Of a stretch of DNA of 64,000 bases, positions 27,501-37,971 are shown piece by piece. The notes beneath the pieces were generated by a model. The model ran no database searches, had not been told where the DNA came from, and saw only the letters and a program-made list of their open reading frames with translations. The DNA is from Chrysomallon squamiferum. Its lineage: Eukaryota > Mollusca > Gastropoda > Neomphalida > Peltospiridae. The DNA lies in the NCBI GenBank assembly GCA_012295275.1, contig CM022675.1, positions 15,455,971-15,519,970 on the forward strand, read 5' to 3'. Each line of letters opens with the position of its first letter. The stretch's first letter is position 1. A program made the position numbers and the translations under genes.

Positions 27501-29937
27501 TGTTTCCTTTCTCCTAGACTGTACCACGTCCCTTATATCATCCGAATTGGTGTTTCCTCAGAAAACACACATACGCAACACTAGTTTTCAACGAGATTTA
27601 AAGGTTTACTGTTTACGCCGTAGAGAGAACTGCTTGACAACAGAACGCATTCAATGCTGATAGCTACGTCTACATACGATTCAAAGTTACATAGTACGAG
27701 AAGTTGACAAGTTGGAGAAAAGTTCATTTTCCCGCTCAGCGCGTACTAGTCATTAAACACTACGCACACTCTTTGCTTTCACAACTCTCTCTAGTACCAT
27801 TGTAATGACTTTACCGTTCTCTTAGTGTCTCAGAAATACCGGTCGGCCATGTCCCTTATCTCTGTATTACACGAAACACACACACGCAGAACCTCTCTTA
27901 AACGAGGTTTAACAGTCAGCGCGTAATACAGTGTAAAGAACTGCTTCATAACAGAACGCATTCCGACGTGTCTGGTGTGTCTACGTACACTTGAAATTTA
28001 CGTACTGGGAGTGTCTTCGAAGCCGGAGAAGAAATTAGTTTTCTTCCTACCTGCATATCTGTTTCCTTTCTCCTAGACTGTACCACGTCCCTTATATCAT
28101 CCGAATTGGTGTTTCCTCAGAAAACACACATACGCACCACTAGTTTTCAACGAGATTTAAAGGTTTACTGTTTACGCCGTAGAGAGAACTGCTTGACAAC
28201 AGAACGCATTCAATGCTGATAGCTACGTCTACATACGATTCAAAGTTACATAGTACGAGAAGTTGACAAGTTGGAGAAAAATTCATTTTCCCGCTCAGCG
28301 CGTACTAGTCATTAAACACTACGCACACTCTTTGCTTTCACAACTCTCTCTAGTACCATTGTAATGACTTTACCGTTCTCTTAGTGTCTCAGAAATACCG
28401 CTCGGCCATGTCCCTTATCTCTGTATTACACTAAACACACACACGCAGAACCTCTCTTAAACGAGGTTTAACAGTCAGCGCGTAATCCAGTTCAAAGAAC
28501 TGCTTCATAACAGAACGCATTCCGACGTGTCTGCTGTGTCTTCGTACACCTTGAAATTTACGTACTGGGAGTGTCTTCGAAGCCGGAGAAGAAATTAGTT
28601 TTCTTCCTACCTGCATATCTGTTTCCTTTCTCCTAGACTGTACCACGTCCCTTATATCATCCGAATTGGTGTTTCCTCAGAAAACACACATACGCACCAC
28701 TAGTTTTCAACGAGATTTAAAGGTTTACTGTTTACGCCGTAGAGAGAACTGCTTGACAACAGAACGCATTCAATGCTGATAGCTACGTCTACATACGATT
28801 CAAAGTTACATAGTACGAGAAGTTGAGAAGTTGGAGAAGAATTCATTTTCCCGCTCAGCGCGTACTAGTCATTAAACACTACGCACACTCTTTGCTTTCA
28901 CAACTCTCTCTAGTACCATTGTAATGACTTTACCGTTCTCTTAGTGTCTCAGAAATACCGGTCGGCCATGTCCCTTATCTCTGTATTACACTAAACACAC
29001 ACACGCAGAACCTCTCTTAAACGAGGTTTAACAGTCAGCGCGTAATACAGTGTAAAGAACTGCTTCATAACAGAACGCATTCCGACGTGTCTGGTGTGTC
29101 TACGTACACTTGAAATTTACGTACTGGGAGTGTCTTCGAAGCCGGAGAAGAAATTAGTTTTCTTCCTACCTGCATATCTGTTTCCTTTCTCCTAGACTGT
29201 ACCACGTCCCTTATATCATCCGAATTGGTGTTTCCTCAGAAAACACACATACGCACCACTAGTTTTCAACGAGATTTAAAGGTTTACTGTTTACGCCGTA
29301 GAGAGAACTGCTTGACAACAGAACGCATTCAATGCTGATAGCTACGTCTACATACGATTCAAAGTTAAATAGTACGAGAAGATGAGAAGTTGGAGAAAAA
29401 TTCATTTTTCCGCTCAGAGCGTACTAGTCATTAAACAGTACGCACACTCTTTTGTTTGCACAAATCTCTCTAGTACCATTGTAATGACTTTACCGTTCTC
29501 TTAGTGTCTCAGAAATACCGCTCGGCCATGTCCCTTATCTCTGTATTACACTAAACACACACACGCAGAACCTCTCTTAAACGAGGTTTAACAGTCAGCG
29601 CGTAATCCAGTTCAAAGAACTGCTTCATAACAGAACGCATTCCGACGTGTCTGGTGTGTCTACGTACACTTGAAATTTACGTACTGGGAGTGTCTTCGAA
29701 GCCGGAGAAGAAATTAGTTTTCTTCCTACCTGCATATCTGTTTCCTTTCTCCTAGACTGTACCACGTCCCTTATATCATCCGAATTGGTGTTTCCTCAGA
29801 AAACACACATACGCACCACTAGTTTTCAACGAGATTTAAAGGTTTACTGTTTACGCCGTAGAGAGAACTGCTTGACAACAGAACGCATTCAATGCTGATA
29901 GCTACGTCTACATACGATTCAAAGTTACATAGTACGA
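15588..29937. repeat. Satellite array, 559-bp unit, 26 unit starts
   Basis: GCAGAACCTCTCTTAAACGA recurs at 15588, 16147, 16707, 17266, 17825, 18384, 18943, 19502 and so on to 29565. The step is 557-560, mostly 559. The first two units are the most diverged; inner copies differ at few positions. Each unit is itself an old dimer: AACTGCTTCATAACAGAACGCATT in the first half matches AACTGCTTGACAACAGAACGCATT 248 bases later, and the distance onward to the next unit is 311. The array runs into an assembly gap, so its true length is unknown. Frames inside (for example 28,431-28,646) are not genes. Confidence 0.97.
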
Positions 29938-30137
29938 NNNNNNNNNNNNNNNNNNNNNNNNNNNNNNNNNNNNNNNNNNNNNNNNNNNNNNNNNNNNNNN
30001 NNNNNNNNNNNNNNNNNNNNNNNNNNNNNNNNNNNNNNNNNNNNNNNNNNNNNNNNNNNNNNNNNNNNNNNNNNNNNNNNNNNNNNNNNNNNNNNNNNNN
30101 NNNNNNNNNNNNNNNNNNNNNNNNNNNNNNNNNNNNN
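29938..30137. other. Assembly gap (200 N)
   Basis: Exactly 200 N, which usually marks a gap of unknown size. It breaks the satellite in mid-unit; the far side is unrelated. Frames translated across it are artefacts. Confidence 0.99.
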
Positions 30138-30240
30138 AGGAATGGAAGGAGGAAGGAAGGAATGGAATGGAATGGAATAGTGGAATGGAGGAAGGAAGGA
30201 ATGGAATGGAAAGAATGGAAAGAAGGAAGGAATGAAATAG
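30138..30240. repeat. GGAAT/GGAAG short tandem repeat at gap edge
   Basis: Degenerate units GGAAT, GGAAG and GGAAA run from the gap edge to about 30,240. It is probably the end of a longer block hidden in the gap. Confidence 0.8.
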
Positions 30241-30254
30241 AGAGAGATGGGCAA

Positions 30255-30960
30255 ACAGAAGGTGAGTGAAAGAGAATGTGTATGGGTTTGTGAGTTAGAG
30301 AGAAAAAGATGGGTGTATACATGTGTGAGTGTATGGGTTTGTGTGTTAGAAAAAAGATGAGAATGTGTATGGGTTTGTGTGTTAGAGAGAAAAGATGGGT
30401 GTATACATGTGTGAGTGAAAGAGAATGTGTATGGGTTTGTGTGTTAGAGAGAAAAGATGGGTATATACATGTGTGAGTGAAAGAGAAAGTGTGTGTATGG
30501 GTTTATTGTTTAGTGTGTTAGAGAAAGAAAGTTTGTGTAAGATGGGTAAATACAAGAGGGTGTGAGTGAAAGAATGTGTATGGGTTTGTGAGTTAGAGAG
30601 AAAAGATGGGTAAATACATGAGTGTGTGAGTGAAAGAATGTGTATGGGTTTGTGAGTTAGAGAGAAAAGATGGGTGTATACATGTGTGAGTGAAAGAGAA
30701 TGTGTATGGGTTTGTGAGTTAGAGAGAAAAGATGGGTAAATACATGAGTGTGTGAGTGAAAGAATGTGTATGGGTTTGTGAGTTAGAGAGAAAAGATGGG
30801 TAAATACATGAGTGTGTGAGTGAAAGAATGTGTATGGGTTTGTGAGTTAGAGAGAAAAGATGGGTGTATACATGTGTGAGTGAAAGAATGTGTATGGGTT
30901 TGTGAGTTAGAGAGAAAAGATGGGTGTATACATGTGTGAGTGAAAGACAGGGTACATGTG
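30255..30960. repeat. Minisatellite, about 62-bp unit
   Basis: Units contain GTGTATGGGTTTGTGAGTTA and TGGGTGTATACATGTGTGAG, with 54-66 base spacing, about 11-12 copies. The family returns at 48.4-48.9 kb and 60.9-61.8 kb. Confidence 0.85.
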
Positions 30961-31800
30961 AATGGGTGTGTGGGTGTGTGTGTTAGGTTGACTACATAAC
31001 AGAGTGTGAAAGGGTGTGTAAAAGGTGGTTGAGATGTTTGTGGAGATGAGTTAAAGTAATAATTAAATAATTAAGATAATTTCTTTTCTTTAAAAAATAC
31101 TTAATATTTTCTTTTAGGTGTTGATATTTCTTGCTATTTTTAATCGTTGATAATTAATGTTTATGTAGCACTTCGAGAACGAGGTGAATGTCGAAGAATA
31201 ATAAAGCTGTAACCTGCTCTGACTCTGCCTTGATCTCAACTGTCTGCTGGGAGGTTAAAGATCGGATTTTGATTTTTCGCAATTGGCATCTAGATTCTTT
31301 TACAAATCTCGCATAAATGTATTTATTTATTGTCTTTATATATCCGACTTCTTTAATTTTGTTGAACCACATAAATCTGTCTCCAAATTATTTTAGTATT
31401 TTTATCATTAGTCCAACGCTGCTAAATCTATTTTTTCACAGTATATGGCTCAAGAAATATAGTTATTTTATATGGCACTAAAGAACATATTTTTGTGTAT
31501 ATTGAATTCACTGATTAACCAACATGGAAGAAATAAGAACATTAAGAAGAAATGAATAGTTATACCTAAATGATTTAATAATCAAGTGATTAAAATAACG
31601 GGAAATATAAAAAAAATATATTTTAATTTTATAATATCTTCATTATAAACAGATGAGAAATGTAGATAAATCTTATTACTGAGTAATTAAAGAAGTAGTA
31701 TTCACTTTTATTGTCTTAAACTAAATTGGATATATATTGTATAACATTAAAAATTAGTAAATGATATGAATATTCATAGAAAAGCAAATAAATGAAAATT
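30939..31800. repeat. Segmental duplicate of 61.7-62.6 kb
   Basis: From GACAGGGTACATGTGAATGG onward this block matches 61,670-62,640 in order, including TGTAGCACTT, CTCTGACTCTGCCTTGATCT and a shared AT-rich tail, with small insertions. A minus-strand frame at 31,154-31,372 is broken by a stop in the other copy, so it is not called a gene. Confidence 0.85.
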
Positions 31801-31824
31801 ATTTAATAAATAAATATAAATCAA

Positions 31825-32145
<321 letters not shown>

Positions 32146-32308
32146 AACAACAAAATCACAGCTGTTAAGATTATTTCATCTTTTGAAATGAACACTGATG
32201 TTCTATGCTTTTAGTTTCTTCTTTGGAATTTCTGTTTCGTGAAAAATAAAATAAAAATTGTTTAAAAGAAACATGAAAACCTAAATAAAAATTTGAATTT
32301 ATGCTCAA

Positions 32309-32340
<32 letters not shown>

Positions 32341-32523
32341 TGGTTTCAATTTAATTATCTGTAGATTGATAAAAAAGCAGTGTTTAACAAGATCAGCTCT
32401 CATTCATATTCTCATAATGTGTGTGTGTGTGTGTTACTTTGTTACCAGGATTAGTGTTTTTAACAGAACATCCTTATATTAAAAGTAAAATCAACACTGA
32501 ACAAATAATAAAGTCATATTACA

Positions 32524-34044
32524 TTAACAAATTGATTTGCAGGCTGTAGGAGAAGTTACAGCAAGATTAGCACAGAATGTAGCAGTTCCAGATTGTTGAC
32601 TTCGCTGAGTCATTATTCTGCAGAACCAAGTACCTCTGTCTGCGCATCCCCACAGTGCTGCGAAAAAAAATTGTCATCAGTATCATCATCATCACCATCA
32701 TAGTATCATCATACTCATCATCATTATTATCATTATCATCATCATCGTCATTATCATTTTCATCAAAAACATCATCATCATCATAGTCATTATTATCATA
32801 ATTATTATCATCATCGTCGTCATTATCATTATCATTATTATCATCATCCGACAAACTATTATTAACGTACTGCTAACACACAAGGAACATAAAAAGTGAT
32901 TAGTTTGTTTTCGACTTATATTGTACTTTACAGTGTCAGAATAAAGGTAAGTTCTACGACAACTTAAAGTACACTTACTTGTACAAGTTCCGCAAGATTG
33001 TTTGCAGTTGTTAGAGACGACTGATAACGTACACGAGGTTGTAAAGGCTGTTGTAGCTGCAGCCTGAGCTCCAGCGGCACAACCTGATGACAAAACAAGA
33101 AAAACGAATGCACTGTAATTGACTAGAACTCTGTGCATACTACAGTTAAAGGTTATTAATGTGAAATGTGTTTTTCTTTGCTTTATTTATTTTATATTTT
33201 TTATTTCGTTTGTATAATTTTCTTAGTGTATGGCAATATATCATTAATTTAGCTACTTTTTTACATGTTCGTTAATATAATATAATATAATATAATGTCG
33301 CATACTGTAATGAGGTATACTGCAGGAAAGTGTCTTATAGTATATAATAGAACAGTATAGTAGATCATAGCATAGTAAAGCATAATGCAGTGTAGTAATG
33401 TATAGTATAATATAGTAGAGTATAGTAGAATAGAATAGAGTTTACAGTTAAGTAGAATAGAGTAGAGTAGAGTTGAGTTTATAGTAGAATAGAGTATTAC
33501 ATAACATTATATTTACTTTAGCGAGAAAAGCGAGTGTTTGCGTCAGTTTAATGAGTAGTAAGGATAATTAAACAGCGTAATATCTTAAAAACAAACAAGT
33601 AAAGAGCAAACACAATCTTTAAAACCATGAAAAACCCAGCAAAGAAATAAAATCCAAACAAACACACAAACAAAAACAGCAACAAATACCAAAAGAAAGA
33701 AAGAAAACAAAAACAAGACAGAAAACAATCCACACTTAAAAAAAATAAAAACAAACAAAAAAGGCCAGATATTAAGGGCAATATCAAAATAATAATGATA
33801 TAAATATTCTTACTATTCTGACACATGTTTCCATAGAATTGATTTGTGCACGTGCAGACTCCGGCATTTAATGTTCCTCCGTTTTGGCATGCTTTTAAAT
33901 AATTAAAATAAAATACACATATTAGAATCCTCGATATCCATACATCAGTTTATCTGGTATTAACTTGAATTAGTTAAATTAGCCTAAACTTAGAAACAGC
34001 TTTCCATCTTTCCACACACACACACACTCACACACACACACACA

Positions 34045-34094
<50 letters not shown>

Positions 34095-34267
34095 GACGAT
34101 TATCACAAATTAATGTGTACTATTCCACCAGCTTAAAAAAATAAAAGGTAATACAGAATGAATTTCAAATAAGAACACATCTATAAATAAATATTATACT
34201 TACACGTCACCTGACAAGTCGACAATCGCATTAACAAGAAAACAACAAATATTTGTAAGAACATCAT
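32524..34267 (-). CDS. Secreted Cys-rich protein, EGF-like plus ShKT-like segments
   Basis: Four short exons join in phase to 126 residues: 34267-34204, 33891-33814, 33083-32979 and 32657-32524 (TAA). All donors are GTAAGT or GTAAGA, acceptors 3 and 4 have long pyrimidine tracts, and every junction is phase 1. Exon 1 gives a signal peptide (MMFLQIFVVFLLMRLSTC). Exon 2 is EGF-like: CQNGGT, then C-x-C-x8-C with YG (Cys34, 36, 45). Exon 3 has Cys49, 65, 74, 78, 81 ending CKQSCGTC, like the C-terminal half of a ShKT domain. Exon 4 has Cys87, 95, 111, 122, 126 ending CKSIC. Each ShKT-like part lacks one of the usual six cysteines. It is likely extracellular; function unknown, and ShKT domains occur in non-toxin proteins too. 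The start could be Met1 or Met2. Exon 1 has a paralogue at 51.4 kb. Confidence 0.72.
33275..33495. repeat. Degenerate 5-bp repeat in an intron
   Basis: Runs of TATAA, ATAGT, AGTAG and GAATA keep a rough five-base step across the intron between exons 2 and 3 of the Cys-rich gene. Confidence 0.6.
34014..34092. repeat. (CA)n microsatellite
   Basis: Nearly pure CA repeat in the first intron of the Cys-rich gene. Confidence 0.95.
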
Positions 34268-34324
34268 TTTTACAACAGATCTCGTCTTCTCAGATCTCTG
34301 ACGTCCACATAGAAATGTTTCCTT

Positions 34325-34332
34325 TATTTATA
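34325..34332 (-). promoter_or_regulatory. TATA box of the Cys-rich gene
   Basis: TATAAATA on the minus strand lies about 58 bases upstream of the ATG at 34,267, a fitting distance for a short 5'UTR. The flanking block to about 34,385 is conserved at the paralogous exon (51.4-51.5 kb), but there these bases are deleted. Confidence 0.65.
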
Positions 34333-34663
34333 GTCAGAAGATGTTCTGTATCTTAATTAATTTTTGTAGAAAGTCACGTTTTCATCTTGTTCAAGTTTAG
34401 CAGACGCTACCTATTTTATCAGAAAATTGCTTTAATTCGTGTAACTGCTTTAAATTTCATGGGTCAAAACGACTTCAAGGATTTTTATTTAGCATCTGGG
34501 TTAAAATATAGAAATTAAAATCAGTGCAATAAAACAAATGTATTTTGTTAAAGTTTTAGTTCTATAACTTTTTAAATTTATTTCTTGTTGAATATTTCAA
34601 CGAGTATTGCAAAAATATTTCTTTAAAATGTTTATTCTTGATCATGTTTTTGCAGTTAGCATA

Positions 34664-34864
34664 ATAATAATAATAGTAATAATAATAATAATAATAATAA
34701 ATAATAATAATAACAATAACAATAACAATAATAATAATAAATAATATTAATAATAATAAATAATAATAATAATAATAAATAATAATAATAACAATAATAA
34801 TAATAATAATAAATAATAATAATAATAATAATGATAATAATAATAATAAATAATAATAATAATA

Positions 34865-34925
<61 letters not shown>

Positions 34926-34936
34926 TTATTGTATTT
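34664..34936. repeat. (AAT)n followed by (ATT)n
   Basis: About 200 bases of AATAAT with interruptions turn at about 34,865 into ATTATT; the two parts are inverse complements and could form a long hairpin. Confidence 0.9.
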
Positions 34937-35626
34937 GTTATTGTATGTGTTTGTTGTAGTGGTACAATGTGTAATATTTTGTAAGGTGTCGTGTGTTGCT
35001 TTGTGTTTTGTTTATTAACTAATTTTGTTGTCGCTTATTAACCACGTGCTGGTGTTCTCCATTTAACATGTTATTTATAATTCAGAAGATTGTCAGTAAG
35101 TTTAGTAAAGTAATATGGTGAGTGTAAAACAGTCAGAAAGTACGTAGCTAGTCTACAACCTGCTGAGGAGTCGGACATGAGACAGCTTGACAGTTAATTT
35201 TATACTCGCTGTTATCTCACTTTTATCAGGAGAGTAACTGGTGGACACCAGTATTTTGAAGGTATTTTGAAATATTTGGTTACTGAACATCAGTAATTGA
35301 TCTATAAACAAAGCTACTAGACTGAATGTAATCGCTCATCCATTGAATGCACACACGCTATTTCACGTGGTATGTCGTAAAGAGAATACTTTGTTGTTTA
35401 TCTGACATGTCACCACAACTCCGATTTGTCCATGGGCCGGACCATCTGAGTGATCAGTTCTGTTTCAGTAGAACGCCCATGATCGGAATATAAAGGATTT
35501 CTATTGTTTGTCGACCTCGTTCTCGCAGTATTTCATAAGCCCTTCATATATCGCGACGCCATATTAGCTATAGTCAATGATTATAGACTGCAGAGGAACT
35601 TAACCGTCTCTCGCTCTCTTTCTCTC

Positions 35627-35724
35627 TATATATTGGGTACACGATATAAGGAATAATTTATATACAGGATCAATTAATATCAACAAAACCTCGCAAGTTT
35701 GAGACAGACACGTCAAGATTTGTG
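35627..35724 (+). promoter_or_regulatory. TATA-like core and 5'UTR exon with donor, module A
   Basis: A CT-rich stretch leads to TATATATT at 35,627-35,634. About 90 bases on, CAAGATTTGTG|GTATGT is a good 5' splice site at 35,724/35,725. No ATG lies between. The TIR coding exon begins directly after a 3' splice site at 37,971, so a 2.25-kb 5'UTR intron is likely. The core and donor are kept in copies B and D; C has lost the donor. Confidence 0.55.
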
Positions 35725-36028
35725 GTATGTTATTTTTAATTATATTTTATTATTATTATTGGTGGTGGTGTTTGTAAAGTAATTCTATGTTTAAAATTAA
35801 ACTTGTTGGTTTTACAACTAAATAAACTTAAATATAACAGTTTCATTGTTATACCATTATGTTTGTATTACAATAGTCTGCTAATATGCTTTATATACAA
35901 TGAATCCGGGTTGTGTCGTTAGTTAGAAGGTATCACTGACGCTTCACAGATAGCAGGATCAGTTGTCTTCTGCGATAGTTCTAGGCATTATTTACATGGT
36001 ATATATTCGATTCGAGAAAACATGAAAC

Positions 36029-36346
36029 TTGTTCTGCAAGTTTATGTTTCCACAGGTGTCAATCACTTCGGAACTTCAACCAATCAAAGCGTGCTATTTC
36101 ACACACCCACAATGTTTAATTTTCGGTCGCCATATTGTCCCACAAGCAGTGTTTTTATGTCGGTCATTCTTTAGTTCAGTTGTTCTGCAAGCGTTAATAC
36201 TTCCTTTATTAGACGGCATTATTCACAGGCACAATCGTGAAGCGACATGTTTGGTTTCCGAAGACAAAAATACAACGCGAATTTTTTTTTTTAAATCGAT
36301 TCGACAATGCGGACGACTACACTGTCAAAATGAAAGTCATTTATAA
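36029..36346 (+). other. Module frame with VLQALILPLLDG segment, unlikely a gene
   Basis: A 105-codon frame whose middle (LQALILPLLDGIIHRHNRE) returns in copies B and C. Differences between copies include amino-acid changes and the flanking parts are out of frame, so selection on protein is not evident. It would lie in the 5'UTR intron of the TIR gene. Confidence 0.2.
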
Positions 36347-36751
36347 ACATGAACATGTTTTCAAATAATAATAGTACACATAGTTGATATTTAGCTGTAT
36401 ACGAATTAGCCAAATACGAATAATAAACATGTCCGTACACAGCCATTGAACATAAAAAAAGAAGAGAGAAATGTTTTATTTCATGACACACTCAACACAT
36501 TTTATTTTCGGTTATAGGGTGTCGGACATGTGGTTAAGGACCACATTACATTGAGAGAGGAAACCCAAGTTGCCACTTCATGGGATACTATTTTTGATTA
36601 GCAGAACCTTCCCACAGACAGGGTAGTACATAGCAGTCGTGGTGCACTGGTTGGAACACGAAATGGCCCAATGGACCCACAGACAAAAAAAAAAAAGTGG
36701 TTATGACCAAAAGTGACTTTGAGGTGAAATGAAACTAAACATTTGGGCGAT

Positions 36752-37000
36752 TTATTGTAAATATTCAACTATTACAAACAGTCTTGACAATGCAGCTTTA
36801 AGACACGTGTGTCGTTTGTTATATTTTGGTTCATTTTCGTCGGAAATGTTTATATCGTGGATATAGCCTGGCGTAAAATAATTTAAACCGTTCTCTAGTG
36901 CTTTTCTGGAAAGGCCCGAGCTCTCAGGAAGATATGAAACCGACACATCATCTGGAATACTTTTCAGATCAACTACGCCGTCTGCTACCGATTCCGCCAT
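36752..37000 (-). CDS. Antisense frame in module A, 82 residues, unknown
   Basis: The frame starts MAESVADGVVDLKSIPDDVS and includes YLPESSGLSRKALENGLNYF and TPGYIHDI. It reads like a real soluble protein N-terminus rather than random AT-rich translation. AATAAA overlaps its end. Copy C keeps most of it, but a deletion near the start shifts the frame; copy D keeps only a damaged part. It could be the first exon of a mobile-element protein or of a host gene. No family is recognised. It is oriented against the TIR gene and would lie in that gene's intron. Confidence 0.35.
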   Translation of the reverse strand: MAESVADGVVDLKSIPDDVSVSYLPESSGLSRKALENGLNYFTPGYIHDINISDENEPKYNKRHTCLKAALSRLFVIVEYLQ

Positions 37001-37092
37001 TTTGGATGTTAGCTTGTGGGACGTAGTAACAGTAACTAAGGGGCATGGCTTATGGAGTAATTGTGCAAAGCTATAATTTCCTTTATTTTGCT

Positions 37093-37094
<2 letters not shown>

Positions 37095-37133
<39 letters not shown>
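37095..37133. repeat. Poly(T) run
   Basis: About 39 consecutive T between module A and the TIR coding exon, within the presumed 5'UTR intron. It may be the tail of a minus-strand retroposon. Confidence 0.95.
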
Positions 37134-37639
37134 CTTAAAGAAAAACTGTGTAGATAAACAATCGTTAAGGCAAATAAAATAATAAAGGTTACTGGAGTTA
37201 TCTGCCTTACTATTGTCTATGCCTCAATTAGTCCTATAGAATGGAATGAAAGAATACAGGAATCGAGAAAGAACTGGAAAATAGCATCACGAAAATAACT
37301 AGATTTAATTCTCATTCGATTCACGAAAGACATTGGTCCTAACTGTCTTTTTACGTGAAGTTCAAACAGAAGCGACTCAATATTCTTCAGAATATCTACA
37401 CTATATTTCACACACGTTAGTGCTTCTTTACTCTTTACGAGTTGTGGAGATGAAATTAGTGTCTAAATACATATTTTTTAAATAATTTAAATATAGGCAG
37501 TATATATTAAATAGTAAATCATTCTTTTATTTTTATTTTCTATTCTTTATTTGATTCAGTTATAAAAGCGTATGTATATATATATATGTATGTATGTTCA
37601 CTATATTTATTAAACACAGACACACACATACATGCATAT

Positions 37640-37649
37640 ATACATACAA

Positions 37650-37722
<73 letters not shown>

Positions 37723-37841
37723 GGACAACTTCCTTTATGACGGTTTATGATTTTGTGAAAACTTAAACAAAATTCAGTGAAACAAATAATTGTCATATTA
37801 TTTATCGACGAATTTATTATGTAACTTACCCGTAAGATGTA

Positions 37842-37888
<47 letters not shown>

Positions 37889-37890
37889 GA
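37640..37890. repeat. (CA)n/(TA)n and (AAT)n microsatellites
   Basis: (CA)n then a long (TA)n run at 37,648-37,720, and (AAT)n at 37,842-37,885, all inside the presumed 5'UTR intron of the TIR gene. Translations of these runs are not genes. Confidence 0.95.
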
Positions 37891-37971
37891 AAGGGAAAAA
37901 AGAAGAAAACCATTTCCATAGAAAAAAAATGTCGTAAATTACCGTATGAAATTCTTATTTTATTCTAACAG

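Larger units (their letters stand above)
35258..37062. repeat. Promoter/5'-exon module, copy A
   Basis: About 1.8 kb shared with copies B (57.0 kb), C (58.7 kb) and D (63.2 kb). In order it holds an upstream part (TCCATGGGCCGGACCA), a TATA-like core, a 5' splice site, the frame VLQALILPLLDGIIHRHNRE, and an opposite-strand frame near its right end. Copy A lies directly upstream of the TIR gene. Confidence 0.85.

Noticed and set aside
28431-28646. 71-codon frame in the satellite (likewise 17,472-17,666)
   Set aside because: Present only in single units because of private one-base changes; no coding signal.
29819-30322. Frames of 109-167 codons across the gap
   Set aside because: They run through 200 unknown bases and simple repeats.
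31154-31372. 72-residue minus-strand frame conserved in position at 62 kb
   Set aside because: The second copy has an in-frame TAA, so the protein is not conserved; the similarity comes from the segmental duplication.
32567-32854. Asp/Asn-rich frame
   Set aside because: Translation of an (ATC)n microsatellite; only its last part overlaps a real exon, exon 4 of the Cys-rich gene.
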